Shown: one piece after another, positions 16,287 to 25,037 of the stretch
Layout of the letters: each line of letters begins with the position of its first letter
How positions within the stretch are numbered: position 1 is the first letter of the stretch
NCBI RefSeq assembly: GCF_001905665.1
Contig: NZ_LIVX01000002.1
Coordinates: 445,420-509,419 of the forward strand
DNA from: Streptomyces sp. CB02261
GTDB lineage: Bacteria; Actinomycetota; Actinomycetes; Streptomycetales; Streptomycetaceae
Reading direction: 5' to 3'
DNA: 64,000 bases
The notes under the pieces: generated by a model
Databases searched by the model: none
Seen by the model: the letters and a program-made list of their open reading frames with translations, nothing else
Told to the model about the DNA's origin: nothing
Program-made: the position numbers and the translations under genes

Positions 16287-17623
16287 TGATGGCGACAGCC
16301 GTACCGGTACGCGTGCCGGTACCCGCGCCCGGGCCGGTGGCGGCGCGGCGACAGACGCGCGACGTGCTCCGCCGGGCGGGCGCGCTGTCCCCGGTCCTCG
16401 CGGTGATCGCCCTGCTGCTCGTCCCGTCCGCAGGCGGCGCGGAGGGCGGGACAGGCGGTTCGGGCACGCTCGCCGACGCGGCTTCGGGGCTGCTCGTGCT
16501 GATCTGCCTCGTCCGGGTCGTACGCGGCGGGGCACGGCCGCTGACCCGGGGCGCGGCCGTCGTGCTCGGGCTGCCGGTCCTCGGGATCTGTCTGGCGGCC
16601 ATCACGTCGAACGACCCGGCCGCGAGCCTCCCGGGCGTCGCCCGTTACCTCCAGGTCTTCGTGCTCGTCCCGGCGGCCGTGCTGCTGATGATCCGTGACC
16701 GGCGGGACTTCTCGCTCGTCGCGTGGGCGCTGGTCGCTCTGGCGCTGGTCCAGGGCGGGTTCGGCGTGGTGCAGTACCTGACCGGTACGGGCGCCTCGTA
16801 CATGGGGGAGGACGTCCGGGCGGTCGGGACGTTCGGACCGACCGACGTGATGGGCATGGCGACGATCGTGTCGTACGGACTCGTCGTCGTCACCGGGATC
16901 GCGCTGGGCGGCGGAGGCCGGACACGGACGGCGGCGCTCGTCTGCGCGGGGCTGCTGTGCGTGCCGCTCGTGGTGTCGTTCAGCCGGGGTGCGTGGATCG
17001 CGACGGTGCTGGCGTGCGCGTTTCAGCTGGTGCTGTCGGGACTCCGGCGGGCCGGCCGGGTGGCGCTCGTGGTCGGCGCGCTGGCCGTGGTCCTCGTCGG
17101 CGGTCTCGGCGTCGGCTCGTCGATGGTGAAGGAGCGGGTCGCCAGCATCACGCAGGTGACGGCCGCGCCGGACCAGTCGGTGACGGACCGTTACACCATG
17201 TGGGCGGCGGCGGGAGCGATGTGGCGCTCGGAGCCGGTGACGGGGGTCGGGCTGAAGGGCTTCCCGCAGTACCGCGACTCCCACGCCTCGCTGGCCCTGT
17301 CCTCGGGCAGCGACACGGCGGGCGCGGGCGCCGAGTTCCGGCGTCAGCCGCTGCTCTCCCCCCACAACATGTACCTGCTGGTACTGAGCGAGCAGGGCCT
17401 GGTGGGGCTCCTCGCCCTCGCGGGCAGCTGGGCGGCGCTGCTGGCGGGGGCGCTGTGGCGGCGCTCCCGGAGGACGGACTGCGCGCTGGTGGCGGTCGGC
17501 CTGCTGTCCTGGCAGCTCATCGACTTCTTCTACGCGGACATCGGCGGTCCCTCCACGGTCCTGATGTCGGTGGTCCTCGGTCTCGCGGCCTGGTGGTCCC
17601 TGGCGGAGGTGGAGCGTGCGTGA
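16286..17623 (+). CDS. O-antigen ligase / Wzy-like polysaccharide polymerase
   Basis: 445 aa with 10-12 hydrophobic segments. A large extracytoplasmic loop between about residues 255 and 360 contains TDRYTMWAAAGAMWRSEPVTG, VGLKGFPQYR and SPHNMYLLVLSEQG, the usual Wzy_C/O-antigen ligase signature (Arg, then the H-N-x-Y motif). It probably polymerises lipid-linked repeat units outside the membrane. It starts within the stop of the transferase gene and overlaps the flippase gene by 8 nt. Confidence 0.9.
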   Translation: MMATAVPVRVPVPAPGPVAARRQTRDVLRRAGALSPVLAVIALLLVPSAGGAEGGTGGSGTLADAASGLLVLICLVRVVRGGARPLTRGAAVVLGLPVLGICLAAITSNDPAASLPGVARYLQVFVLVPAAVLLMIRDRRDFSLVAWALVALALVQGGFGVVQYLTGTGASYMGEDVRAVGTFGPTDVMGMATIVSYGLVVVTGIALGGGGRTRTAALVCAGLLCVPLVVSFSRGAWIATVLACAFQLVLSGLRRAGRVALVVGALAVVLVGGLGVGSSMVKERVASITQVTAAPDQSVTDRYTMWAAAGAMWRSEPVTGVGLKGFPQYRDSHASLALSSGSDTAGAGAEFRRQPLLSPHNMYLLVLSEQGLVGLLALAGSWAALLAGALWRRSRRTDCALVAVGLLSWQLIDFFYADIGGPSTVLMSVVLGLAAWWSLAEVERA

Positions 17624-19535
17624 CCCCCGGGGCGGGGAGCCGGAGGCGACGGACGCGGTGACGGCTCCGGCTCCGGTGGCGTCCCGCGTCCCGGCGCCTT
17701 CCACGGCCCCGGCGGCCTCTGCGGCTCCGGGGCCGCCGGAGGCCGGGACGGAGGGGACCACCGGGACCGGCGGGACCAGGACCGGCGGGACCACCGAGAC
17801 CGGGACCACCGAGACCAGCGGGATCGGCACCGGCGAGACCCCCGGCACCGGTCGCCGAGGTCGCCACCGGCTCCGCCCGCAGCCGTCCTCAGGCCGGTTC
17901 CTCGCGCGGGCCGCCGCCGTGACAGCGGGGCTCACCGCGGCCGGTGCGGCGCTCGGGCTCGTACGGGACCAGATCCTGGCCCACTTCTTCGGCGCGGGCG
18001 CCGAGACGGACGCCTTCCTGGTGGCCTGGACGGTCCCCGAGTTCGCCTCGACGCTGCTCATCGAGGACGCGATGGCGCTGATCCTGGTGCCCGCGTTCAG
18101 CCGGGCCCTCGCCCGGCGCAGCGGCGCCCTCTCCCGTGACCCCGTCCTCTCCCTCGTACGCTCCACCCTGCCCCGGCTCGCACTCGCCGTCAGCGCCGTC
18201 GCCGGGTTGCTGGTCCTCACCGCACCGCTCCTGGTCGCCGCCCTCGCCCCCGGTCTCGCCGACCCCCGGCTGGCCGTCGACTGCACCCGGCTGACCGCGA
18301 CCTGTGTCCTGACCTTCGCGCTCGCCGGCTACTGCTCCGCCGCGCTGCGCGCCCACGGCAGCTTCCTGCCACCGGCCGCCATCTACGTGGCGTACAACAT
18401 CGGCATCATCGGCACGGTCGTGGTGCTCCGCGAGCCCTTCGGCGTCCGGTCGGCGGCGACCGGGGTCGCCGTCGGCGGTCTGCTGATGGTGCTGGTCCAA
18501 GCCCCCTACCTGGTGAAGGAGTTGCGCCGCGCACCAGGGGCGGCGCCGACCGCGCCGACCGCGCTCTCCGGCGACGGGCGGCTGCTCGTCCTCGGGCTCA
18601 TCGCGCCCGTCATCGCCTTCGCGCTCTCCCGCCAGTCCCAGATCCTCGTCGAACGCTTCCTCGCCTCACCCCTTCCGGCGGGCGCCATCTCGCATCTGAA
18701 CTACGCGCAGAAGATCGCGCAGATGCCGATGATCCTCTCCCTCATGCTGTGCACGGTCAGCTTCCCCGTCGTCGCCCGTGCCATGGCGTCGGGCGACACC
18801 GAAGGCGCCCGCCGACGGGTCGAGCGCGACCTGCTGCTGGCCGCGGTCGTCGTGCTCGTCGGCGCCTCGATCGTGATCGCCGCCGCTCCCCAGATCGTCG
18901 AGGTCCTCTTCCAGCGCGGGGCGTTCGACCGGGCCGACACCGACGCCACCGCCGCCGTCATGCGCGTCTACGCTCTCGGGCTGCTCGGCCAGACGCTGGT
19001 CGGCACCCTCGTCCGCTGCTACTTCTCGGCCGCGCGACCGCTCTGGTATCCGGCCGCCGCCATGGCCACGGGGCTCGCCGTGACCGCCCTCGCCGGAATC
19101 CCCGGCGCCCGGCTCTGGGGCGCGGTCGGCATCGCCGCGGCCAACGCGCTGGGCATCACGCTCACCGCCGTGATGCTGCTGCTCGGCGCCCGTCGCCAGT
19201 CCATCCCGGTCCGCATCCGCTACCTCGGCGAGGGTCTCCTGCGGCTGGCCACGGCCGCCGCCTGGGCCACCGGCGCCGGCTGGTTCTGCGCCTCCCTCGT
19301 GAGCCCGGCGCTCCTCTCGCTCGCCGTCGCGACCGCGGTCACCACGTCCGTGTTCCTGCTCTTCACCGCCTGCGCGCCCCGCGCGCCCGACATCCCTCCC
19401 CTCACCCCCGTCGCATCACGAAGGCTCGCCCATGCCCGTTGCCTTGGCGCCCCGCACCCCCGCGATTCGTCGTCTGCTGCCGAAGCCGCCCCCCTGGGTG
19501 GTGATGTACCACTCGATCGCCGACACACCGATTGA
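17616..19535 (+). CDS. MurJ/MviN-family flippase, probable Wzx of this operon
   Basis: 639 aa from GTG 17616. Residues 1-85 are a disordered Thr/Gly/Glu/Pro-rich extension (GTTGTGGTRTGGTTETGTTE). From residue 88 it is a MATE/MOP-type protein with about 14 helices: AAGAALGLVRDQILAHFFG, NYAQKIAQMP and VEVLFQRGAFDRADT are MurJ-like. The genome should have a separate housekeeping MurJ, so in this operon it most likely flips the lipid-linked repeat unit. The last 34 codons overlap the deacetylase gene (104 nt), a long overlap. Confidence 0.88.
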   Translation: MRDPRGGEPEATDAVTAPAPVASRVPAPSTAPAASAAPGPPEAGTEGTTGTGGTRTGGTTETGTTETSGIGTGETPGTGRRGRHRLRPQPSSGRFLARAAAVTAGLTAAGAALGLVRDQILAHFFGAGAETDAFLVAWTVPEFASTLLIEDAMALILVPAFSRALARRSGALSRDPVLSLVRSTLPRLALAVSAVAGLLVLTAPLLVAALAPGLADPRLAVDCTRLTATCVLTFALAGYCSAALRAHGSFLPPAAIYVAYNIGIIGTVVVLREPFGVRSAATGVAVGGLLMVLVQAPYLVKELRRAPGAAPTAPTALSGDGRLLVLGLIAPVIAFALSRQSQILVERFLASPLPAGAISHLNYAQKIAQMPMILSLMLCTVSFPVVARAMASGDTEGARRRVERDLLLAAVVVLVGASIVIAAAPQIVEVLFQRGAFDRADTDATAAVMRVYALGLLGQTLVGTLVRCYFSAARPLWYPAAAMATGLAVTALAGIPGARLWGAVGIAAANALGITLTAVMLLLGARRQSIPVRIRYLGEGLLRLATAAAWATGAGWFCASLVSPALLSLAVATAVTTSVFLLFTACAPRAPDIPPLTPVASRRLAHARCLGAPHPRDSSSAAEAAPLGGDVPLDRRHTD

Positions 19536-20232
19536 TCCGTACCGGGTGACCGTCTCCCCCGTGCGTTTCGCCAGGCAGCTGCACTGGCTCAGCGACCGCG
19601 GGCTGCGCGGCGTCTCGGTGCGGGAACTGCTCGCCGCCACGGCCGCGGGGCGCGCGAAGGGGCTGGTCGGGCTCACCTTCGACGACGGGTACGCGGACTT
19701 CGTCGAATCGGCGGTGCCGCTGCTGCGCCACCACGGGTTCACGGCGACGGTCTACGTCCTGCCGGGCCGCTTCGGCGGCGCGAACACCTGGGACGGGGAC
19801 GGGCCGCGCAAGGCGCTGCTGACGGAGGACGGCATCCTGCGCGCCGCCGAGGCCGGCATGGAGATCGGCTCCCACGGCCTGCGGCACGTCTCGCTGCCCG
19901 CCGCCGACGACGCGGCCCTCGCCGACGAGACCCGCCGCAGCCGTGCCCTGTTGGAGGACCTCACCGGGACGACCGTGGACGGGTTCTGCTACCCGTACGG
20001 CCATGTCGACGCCCGCGCGATCCGCGCCGTACGGACCGCCGGATACCGCCACGCCTGCGCCATCGACCCCGGCCCGCTGACCAGCGCGCACGCGCTGCCC
20101 CGCATCCACATCGACGAACGCGACGCCGCCTGGCGCCTCACCGCCAAGCGGGTCCTGCACCCGCTGCGCCGCCGTCGCCCCGCCGATCTGGTGGCCGCCC
20201 CGCACCGGCTGGTCGGAGCGGACGCCCGATGA
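19432..20232 (+). CDS. Polysaccharide deacetylase (NodB / CE4 family)
   Basis: 266 aa. Metal-dependent CE4 deacetylase motifs are clear: TFDDGY (catalytic base Asp and metal Asp), SHGLRHVSL (metal His pair, HxxxH), FCYPYG and a late HACAID block. N-deacetylation of an amino sugar in the polymer or lipid intermediate is likely. There is no signal peptide, so it acts in the cytoplasm or is held at the membrane by partners. The ATG at 19432 has GAAGG 7 nt upstream but lies 104 nt inside the flippase gene. It ends in ATGA with the next gene. Confidence 0.92.
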   Translation: MPVALAPRTPAIRRLLPKPPPWVVMYHSIADTPIDPYRVTVSPVRFARQLHWLSDRGLRGVSVRELLAATAAGRAKGLVGLTFDDGYADFVESAVPLLRHHGFTATVYVLPGRFGGANTWDGDGPRKALLTEDGILRAAEAGMEIGSHGLRHVSLPAADDAALADETRRSRALLEDLTGTTVDGFCYPYGHVDARAIRAVRTAGYRHACAIDPGPLTSAHALPRIHIDERDAAWRLTAKRVLHPLRRRRPADLVAAPHRLVGADAR

Positions 20233-21374
20233 AGGTCCTGCACGTCATCACCGGCCTCGGCATCGGCGGCGCGGAGCAGCAGCTGAGGCTGCTGCTGCGG
20301 CATCTGCCGGTACGCGCCGAGGTCGTGACGCTCACCAACGCGGGCGCGGTCGCCCGCGGGATCGAGGCCGACGGCACCCCCGTCACCCACCTCGGCATGG
20401 CCGGCAACCGCGACCTCGGCGCACTGCCCCGCCTCACCGGGCTGATCCGCCGGGGAGGGTACGACCTCGTCCACACCCATCTGTACCGGGCGAACCTGTA
20501 CGGCAGGCTCGCCGCCCGCCTCGCCGGAGTCCGTACGGTCCTGGCGACCGAGCACTCCCTCGGCGACACGCAGATCGAGGGCCGGCGGCTGTCCGCCGGT
20601 ACGCGTGCCCTCTACCTCGCCGGCGAGCGCCTGGGCACCGCCACCGTCGCCGTCTCCCCCAGCGTCGCGCGCCGCCTGGAGCAGTGGGGGGTCGCCCCGT
20701 CCCGCATCCACGTCGTGCCCAACGGCATCGAGACGGCCCGCTTCGGCTACACCGAGGACCGCCGGCGGTTCGCGCGGAAACTGCTCGGTCTTCCCGAGGA
20801 CGCGTTCGTCGTCGGCGGGGTGGGGCGGCTCGCGCCCGCGAAACGATTCGACCGTCTCGTACGGGCGGTGGCGTCGGTGCCGCGCGCGCGGCTCCTCCTC
20901 GTCGGCGAGGGCGAGGAGCGCGAGCGGCTGACGGCGCTGGCCCGTGAGTGCGGGGCCGCCGACCGGGTGCTGCTCGCGGGAGCCTGTGAGGACCCGGCGC
21001 CGGAGGGTGCCGAGGGACCCGATCTGCCGTCGCTGCTCGCCGCGATGGACGTCTTCGTCTCCACCTCCCCCGACGAGGCGTTCGGCCTGGCGGTGATCGA
21101 GGCGCTGGCCGCCGGACTGCCGGTGCTGTACGCGGCGTGTCCGGCGATCGACGACCTGCCGCCCGACGCGGCCCCGGGCGCCCGCCGGATCGGCGGGTCG
21201 GCCGCCGAGGTCGCCTCGGCGCTGCAGGGCGTCCAGGACGCCCGGCTCAGCCGGCTCCCGGTGCCCACCGCGGCGTCCCGGTACGACATCGCCCGCAGTG
21301 CACGGCAGTTGATGTCCCTCTACGAACAGGCCGTTGACGGCACCCCTCTCCCCCCGAAGCGAGACACCCGATGA
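20229..21374 (+). CDS. Glycosyltransferase family 4
   Basis: 381 aa. Begins MKVLHVITGLGIGGAEQQ, the typical GT4 N terminus, with YDLVHTHLYRANLYGRLAA and TEHSLGDT in the acceptor domain, and VVGGVGRLAPAKRFDRLV, LLLVGEGEERERL and STSPDEAFGLAVIEALAAG (EX7E) in the donor domain. It is cytoplasmic and adds a second sugar to the repeat unit. ATGA overlap with both neighbours shows strict translational coupling. Confidence 0.92.
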   Translation: MKVLHVITGLGIGGAEQQLRLLLRHLPVRAEVVTLTNAGAVARGIEADGTPVTHLGMAGNRDLGALPRLTGLIRRGGYDLVHTHLYRANLYGRLAARLAGVRTVLATEHSLGDTQIEGRRLSAGTRALYLAGERLGTATVAVSPSVARRLEQWGVAPSRIHVVPNGIETARFGYTEDRRRFARKLLGLPEDAFVVGGVGRLAPAKRFDRLVRAVASVPRARLLLVGEGEERERLTALARECGAADRVLLAGACEDPAPEGAEGPDLPSLLAAMDVFVSTSPDEAFGLAVIEALAAGLPVLYAACPAIDDLPPDAAPGARRIGGSAAEVASALQGVQDARLSRLPVPTAASRYDIARSARQLMSLYEQAVDGTPLPPKRDTR

Positions 21375-22105
21375 ACCCTTCACGCTCCCCACGCCCGGCG
21401 AGCTCTCCCGGCTCCGCGAGCTCGGTGGGCTCCGCGCACTCCCGCCCGCCGCTGTCGCACCGCTCCCCCCTGACGAAGGCTCTGCGGACCCCGCGGCGCT
21501 GGTGGGCGCTGCCCGCCTGCGTCGTTGCGGGCGTCGCCGTCGGCGGCGGTTACGGGGCGCTGAAGGCTCCGGAGTACGCGGCGACGAGCTACGTCATCGT
21601 GGTCCCGGCCGGGAAGTCGGACCCGGCGGCGGCCCTCGGCTTCGCCCAGGCGTACGGGCGGGTCGCCACCGACATCGCGGTGACCGGCGACGCCCAGGTG
21701 TGGGCCGGGGTCTCCGCGCCGACCCTGCGCTCCAGCGTGCAGGCGGCCACCAGCCCGGACGCGCCGATGATCTCCATCACGGCGCGGGCGGCCGAGCCGG
21801 CCCGGGCGGTGTCCATGGCCGACGGCGTGGCCCGCGCGCTGATCCTCAACAGCTCGCACGTCTCGGGGAGCACGGGCGTGAAGGTGGTGCAGTTCTCGCG
21901 GGCGACCAAGCCCTCCGCGCCGGTCTCGCCGTCCGCGCCGCTCTCGGCGCTCGTCGGCGGCTGCGCGGGCGGTCTGCTCGGCGGTCTGGCGCTCCTGGTC
22001 CGCCCCGGACGCGCCACGCGCGCCGAGGCGCGGCACTCCGGGCACCCCGCCGCGGTCCCCGGGCCGGCGGGCGCTCAGCACCAGCCGGAACCGGAGACGG
22101 TGTGA
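21371..22105 (+). CDS. Wzz/CapA-like chain length or export protein
   Basis: 244 aa. A Ser/Pro-rich cytoplasmic start is followed by a helix (WWALPACVVAGVAVGGGYGAL), an extracytoplasmic region of about 120 residues and a second helix (SALVGGCAGGLLGGLALLV) ending VRPGRATR. Two flanking helices with KPSAPVSPSAPLSAL before the second are the layout of Wzz/YveK chain-length regulators. No tyrosine kinase domain or kinase gene is nearby. It starts with ATGA at 21371 and ends GTGA at 22105. Confidence 0.8.
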   Translation: MNPSRSPRPASSPGSASSVGSAHSRPPLSHRSPLTKALRTPRRWWALPACVVAGVAVGGGYGALKAPEYAATSYVIVVPAGKSDPAAALGFAQAYGRVATDIAVTGDAQVWAGVSAPTLRSSVQAATSPDAPMISITARAAEPARAVSMADGVARALILNSSHVSGSTGVKVVQFSRATKPSAPVSPSAPLSALVGGCAGGLLGGLALLVRPGRATRAEARHSGHPAAVPGPAGAQHQPEPETV

Positions 22106-23250
22106 GCACGGCGGGCACGGGCGGGCTGCGGACCGAGATCTGCCGGGACGGCACGGAGTTCGGCGCACTCGCGGAGCGGTGGAGATCGCTGTACGCGCGC
22201 TGCTCGACGGCGACCCCGTTCCAGTCCCATGCGTGGCTGCACTCCTGGTGGGTGTCGTACGGCAGGCCCGGCGCGCTGCGCGTGGTGCTCGTACGACGGG
22301 AGGACGGCGAACTGGTCGCGGCGGCCCCCCTGATGCGCGCCCGCGGCCCGCTCCCGGTCCTCACCCAGCTCGGCGGCGCGATCACCGACTTCACCGACGT
22401 CCTCCTCGACGACTCCTGCCCTGACGCGGCCCCCGCGCTGGCCGGGGCGCTGGCCCGGGCGGCGCGCGGCGCGGTGATCGATCTGCGCGAGGTGCGGCCG
22501 GGGGCGGCGGCCGAGCAGGTCTTCGGCCGCTGGCGCGGTCCGCGCAGGCGGCTCGCCGACTCCCTGTGTCTGGAACTGCCGGCGGTGCCGATGGACGACC
22601 TGCTCCAGCGGATCCCGTCGGCCAAGGCCCAGCGGGTCCGAGCCAAGCTGCGCAAGCTCGACACCCTCGGTATCGACGAACGGGTCGTGACGGGGGAGGA
22701 GGTGCCGGCGGCGCTGGAACGGCTGCTGCGGCTCCACCAGCTCCAGTGGGAGGGCAGGGGGGTGACCGCCGAGCACACCAGCGACCGGTTCGCGCAGCAC
22801 CTCGCGCGGGCGGTCCGGCCGATGGTCGAGCGCGGAGACGCGCGGGTGACCGAGTTCCGGCTCGCCGGGGACGTGGTCGCGGCCGACCTCACCCTGATGT
22901 CACCGCGGCTCGCGGGCGGTTACCTGTACGGCGCGGACCCGGTACTGCGGGCCCGGAAGGTCGATGTGGCGACGATGCTGCTGCGCCACGGGGCGCGGGA
23001 GACCAGCGCGAGCGGTCGCGCGACGCTGAGCATGCTGCGGGGCACGGAACCGTACAAGCGGCACTGGCGGCCGGAGACCGTGCCGAACCAGCGGCTGATG
23101 CTCTCCGGCCGAGTCACGGCTCCGTTGTTGTGGCTGCGGGCGGGCGCGGCGGACGGGCGGCGCCGGCTGGCGCGGCTGGCGCGCGAGCGGGTGTGGGTGG
23201 GGCGGGCGGTCGGACGTCTGCGCGGGCGGCCGAGCGGCGGCGGAGGATGA
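22102..23250 (+). CDS. CelD/BcsL-type GNAT acyltransferase
   Basis: 382 aa, no signal peptide. FQSHAWLHSWWVSYG, LRKLDTLGI and YLYGADPVLRARKVDVATMLLRHG match the Acetyltransf_6 group (CelD/BcsL/FemAB-like GNAT fold) found in cellulose and capsule clusters. It probably acylates the sugar or an attached amino group using an acyl-CoA or aminoacyl donor. It is last in the eight-gene operon, starting GTGA at 22102. Its stop is 32 nt from the convergent GH26-like gene and no strong terminator hairpin is seen between them. Confidence 0.85.
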   Translation: MSTAGTGGLRTEICRDGTEFGALAERWRSLYARCSTATPFQSHAWLHSWWVSYGRPGALRVVLVRREDGELVAAAPLMRARGPLPVLTQLGGAITDFTDVLLDDSCPDAAPALAGALARAARGAVIDLREVRPGAAAEQVFGRWRGPRRRLADSLCLELPAVPMDDLLQRIPSAKAQRVRAKLRKLDTLGIDERVVTGEEVPAALERLLRLHQLQWEGRGVTAEHTSDRFAQHLARAVRPMVERGDARVTEFRLAGDVVAADLTLMSPRLAGGYLYGADPVLRARKVDVATMLLRHGARETSASGRATLSMLRGTEPYKRHWRPETVPNQRLMLSGRVTAPLLWLRAGAADGRRRLARLARERVWVGRAVGRLRGRPSGGGG

Positions 23251-23282
23251 ACTCCTCCGCCGCCGCGGGGGCCCTCGGGTGA

Positions 23283-24881
23283 TCAGAAGGGCCAGGTCTC
23301 GCTGTCCATGAGCTCCTCCCAGGGCTCGGTGACGTCGATGTCGTTGATGTCGACGGCGTCGACGATGTCGTCGATCGCGTCCTTCGAGTCGCCCTTGTCG
23401 ATGCAGAGCGGCCCGCCGAGCCAGCTCTCCACCCAGGAACCGAGGTTGATCGTCAGGCAGTCCTTCTCGGGCTTGGGCTCGGGCTTGGGCTCGGGCTTGG
23501 GAACCTCGGGCTTGGGCTCGGGCTTGGGCTCGGGCTTGGGCTCGGGCTTCGGTTCCGGCTTGGGCTCCGGCTTGGGCTCCGGCTTCGGTTCCGGCTTGGG
23601 CTCGGGCTTCGGCTCAGGCTGCGGCGGGACTTCGGGCTTCGGCTCAGGCTGCGGCGGAACCTCCGGCTTCGGCTCAGGCTGCGGCGGGACCTCCGGCTTC
23701 GGCGGAACCTCCGGCTTCGGCTCAGGCTTCGGCGGGACCTCGGGCTTGGGCTCCGGCTGCGGCGGAACCTCCGGCTTCGGCGGAACCTCCGGCTTCGGCT
23801 CCGGCTGCGGCGGAACCTCGGGCTTCGGCGGGACCTCCGGTACCTCGGGAACCTCCGGCACCTCCGGCACCTCGGGTTCGGCGCCGTACATCATCTGCCG
23901 GAACACCTGCGACGACTTCGGATTGTCGTCGCACTGCCAGACGCCGTGCGGGCAGTAGTCGGTGATCGTGTGGTACAGCGGCTTGTGCTGCTTCAACCAC
24001 TCGATCATGCGCCGCATGTACTCGGCATTGTCCCCGTTCCGGAACAACCCCCATTCCGGGTACGAGATCTGCTTTCCGTGCTCGGCCGCGAATTCCACCT
24101 GCTTGCGCAACCCGTACGGCTCATCGACGTGGGTGTCGAAACTCGCCCCCCGCGGCTGGTCGTACGAGTCCATTCCGATGATGTCGACGACGTCGTCACC
24201 CGGATAGCATTCCGTCCACGGAACGGCGTCCCTGCCCCGGCTCGGGTTGAAGTCGAAGCGGAACTCCTGACCGGGGACGGAACGCATCGCGGTGACGATC
24301 CGGTTCCAGTACTTCTTCCACGCCGTCGGGTCCGGTGCGCACCGGTGGGTGTACGTGGTGCCGTTCATCTCCCACCCGAGGACGATGACGGTGTCCGTCG
24401 CCCCCAGGTCGACCAGACGTTCTGCCAGCGCCTTGAAGTGGTGGTCGTAGTAGCCCGCGGCGCCGAGCCCGAGCTGCCTGCGGACCTCCTGGTCGGAGAC
24501 CCCGGCCTCGTTGCGCTCCAGCATCGGCACGTTCAGGACGAACAGCCGGTCCTCCCGCTCGTTGCGCCAGTCCGCCCAGGCGTCCAGGAACCCCGGGGGC
24601 CCTTCGATGTTCGACCAGAGGTCGCCGGGGAGGTACGTGTGCCCGACTCGCAGCTCCCGGCCGCCGAGCCATCGCTCCAACTGCCCGATGCGGCTGACCC
24701 CGGTAGGGCCCGATTCCAGGAACGCGCCCATCGCGGTGGACAGAGTCGGTTCGGGGGCTCCGGTCGTTAGGGGTTCGGCGGCGTGCGCCGGAGAGGACAA
24801 CACGACCGAACCCGAGGCGAGAAGGCCCGCGGTGAACACCCCCAACCAAGTTCTCGACACTTTCCGTCTTCCGTTGGCCAT
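23283..24881 (-). CDS. Secreted GH26-like glycoside hydrolase with Pro/Glu/Lys repeat and C-terminal acidic domain
   Basis: 532 aa. Residues 1-35 are a signal peptide (cleavage near AHAAEP). Residues 50-333 are a GH26-like catalytic domain close to the protein at 5279-6295: Glu171 in GWEMNG, Glu276 in YPEWG, DIIGMDSYDQP, and the same four cysteines. Residues 335-473 are a PEVPPKPEPKPE repeat that could span or bind the cell wall. The last 59 residues contain two Cys and many Asp/Glu (DCLTINLGSWVESWLGG...). AAGGAG precedes the ATG at 24881. It faces the exopolysaccharide operon, so trimming or releasing that polymer is an attractive but unproven role. Confidence 0.88.
   Translation of the reverse strand: MANGRRKVSRTWLGVFTAGLLASGSVVLSSPAHAAEPLTTGAPEPTLSTAMGAFLESGPTGVSRIGQLERWLGGRELRVGHTYLPGDLWSNIEGPPGFLDAWADWRNEREDRLFVLNVPMLERNEAGVSDQEVRRQLGLGAAGYYDHHFKALAERLVDLGATDTVIVLGWEMNGTTYTHRCAPDPTAWKKYWNRIVTAMRSVPGQEFRFDFNPSRGRDAVPWTECYPGDDVVDIIGMDSYDQPRGASFDTHVDEPYGLRKQVEFAAEHGKQISYPEWGLFRNGDNAEYMRRMIEWLKQHKPLYHTITDYCPHGVWQCDDNPKSSQVFRQMMYGAEPEVPEVPEVPEVPEVPPKPEVPPQPEPKPEVPPKPEVPPQPEPKPEVPPKPEPKPEVPPKPEVPPQPEPKPEVPPQPEPKPEVPPQPEPKPEPKPEPKPEPKPEPKPEPKPEPKPEPKPEPKPEVPKPEPKPEPKPEKDCLTINLGSWVESWLGGPLCIDKGDSKDAIDDIVDAVDINDIDVTEPWEELMDSETWPF
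23463..23879. repeat. Coding repeat of PEPKPEVPPKPEV units
   Basis: Direct repeats of 6, 18 and 30 nt encode Pro-Glu-Pro-Lys and Pro-Glu-Val-Pro-Pro units in the GH26-like gene. Near-identical copies make the length prone to change and to misassembly. Confidence 0.85.
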
Positions 24882-25037
24882 GGCCACTCCTTCTCGCCCC
24901 GCACTGCCTGATGAGCCGTCATTCCGATGTTCAGAAAGTATTCTCAATGGGCCGACCGTGAATGCGACAACGATCTGATTCGTAGTCCATTGGTGGCTTT
25001 CATCGCCCACTTGGGGCACTCGAGATGAGGACATGCC

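Noticed and set aside
23463-23879. Dense short repeats, possible mobile or CRISPR element
   Set aside because: They code for Pro-Glu-Pro-Lys units within the GH26-like gene and no repeat-spacer structure exists.
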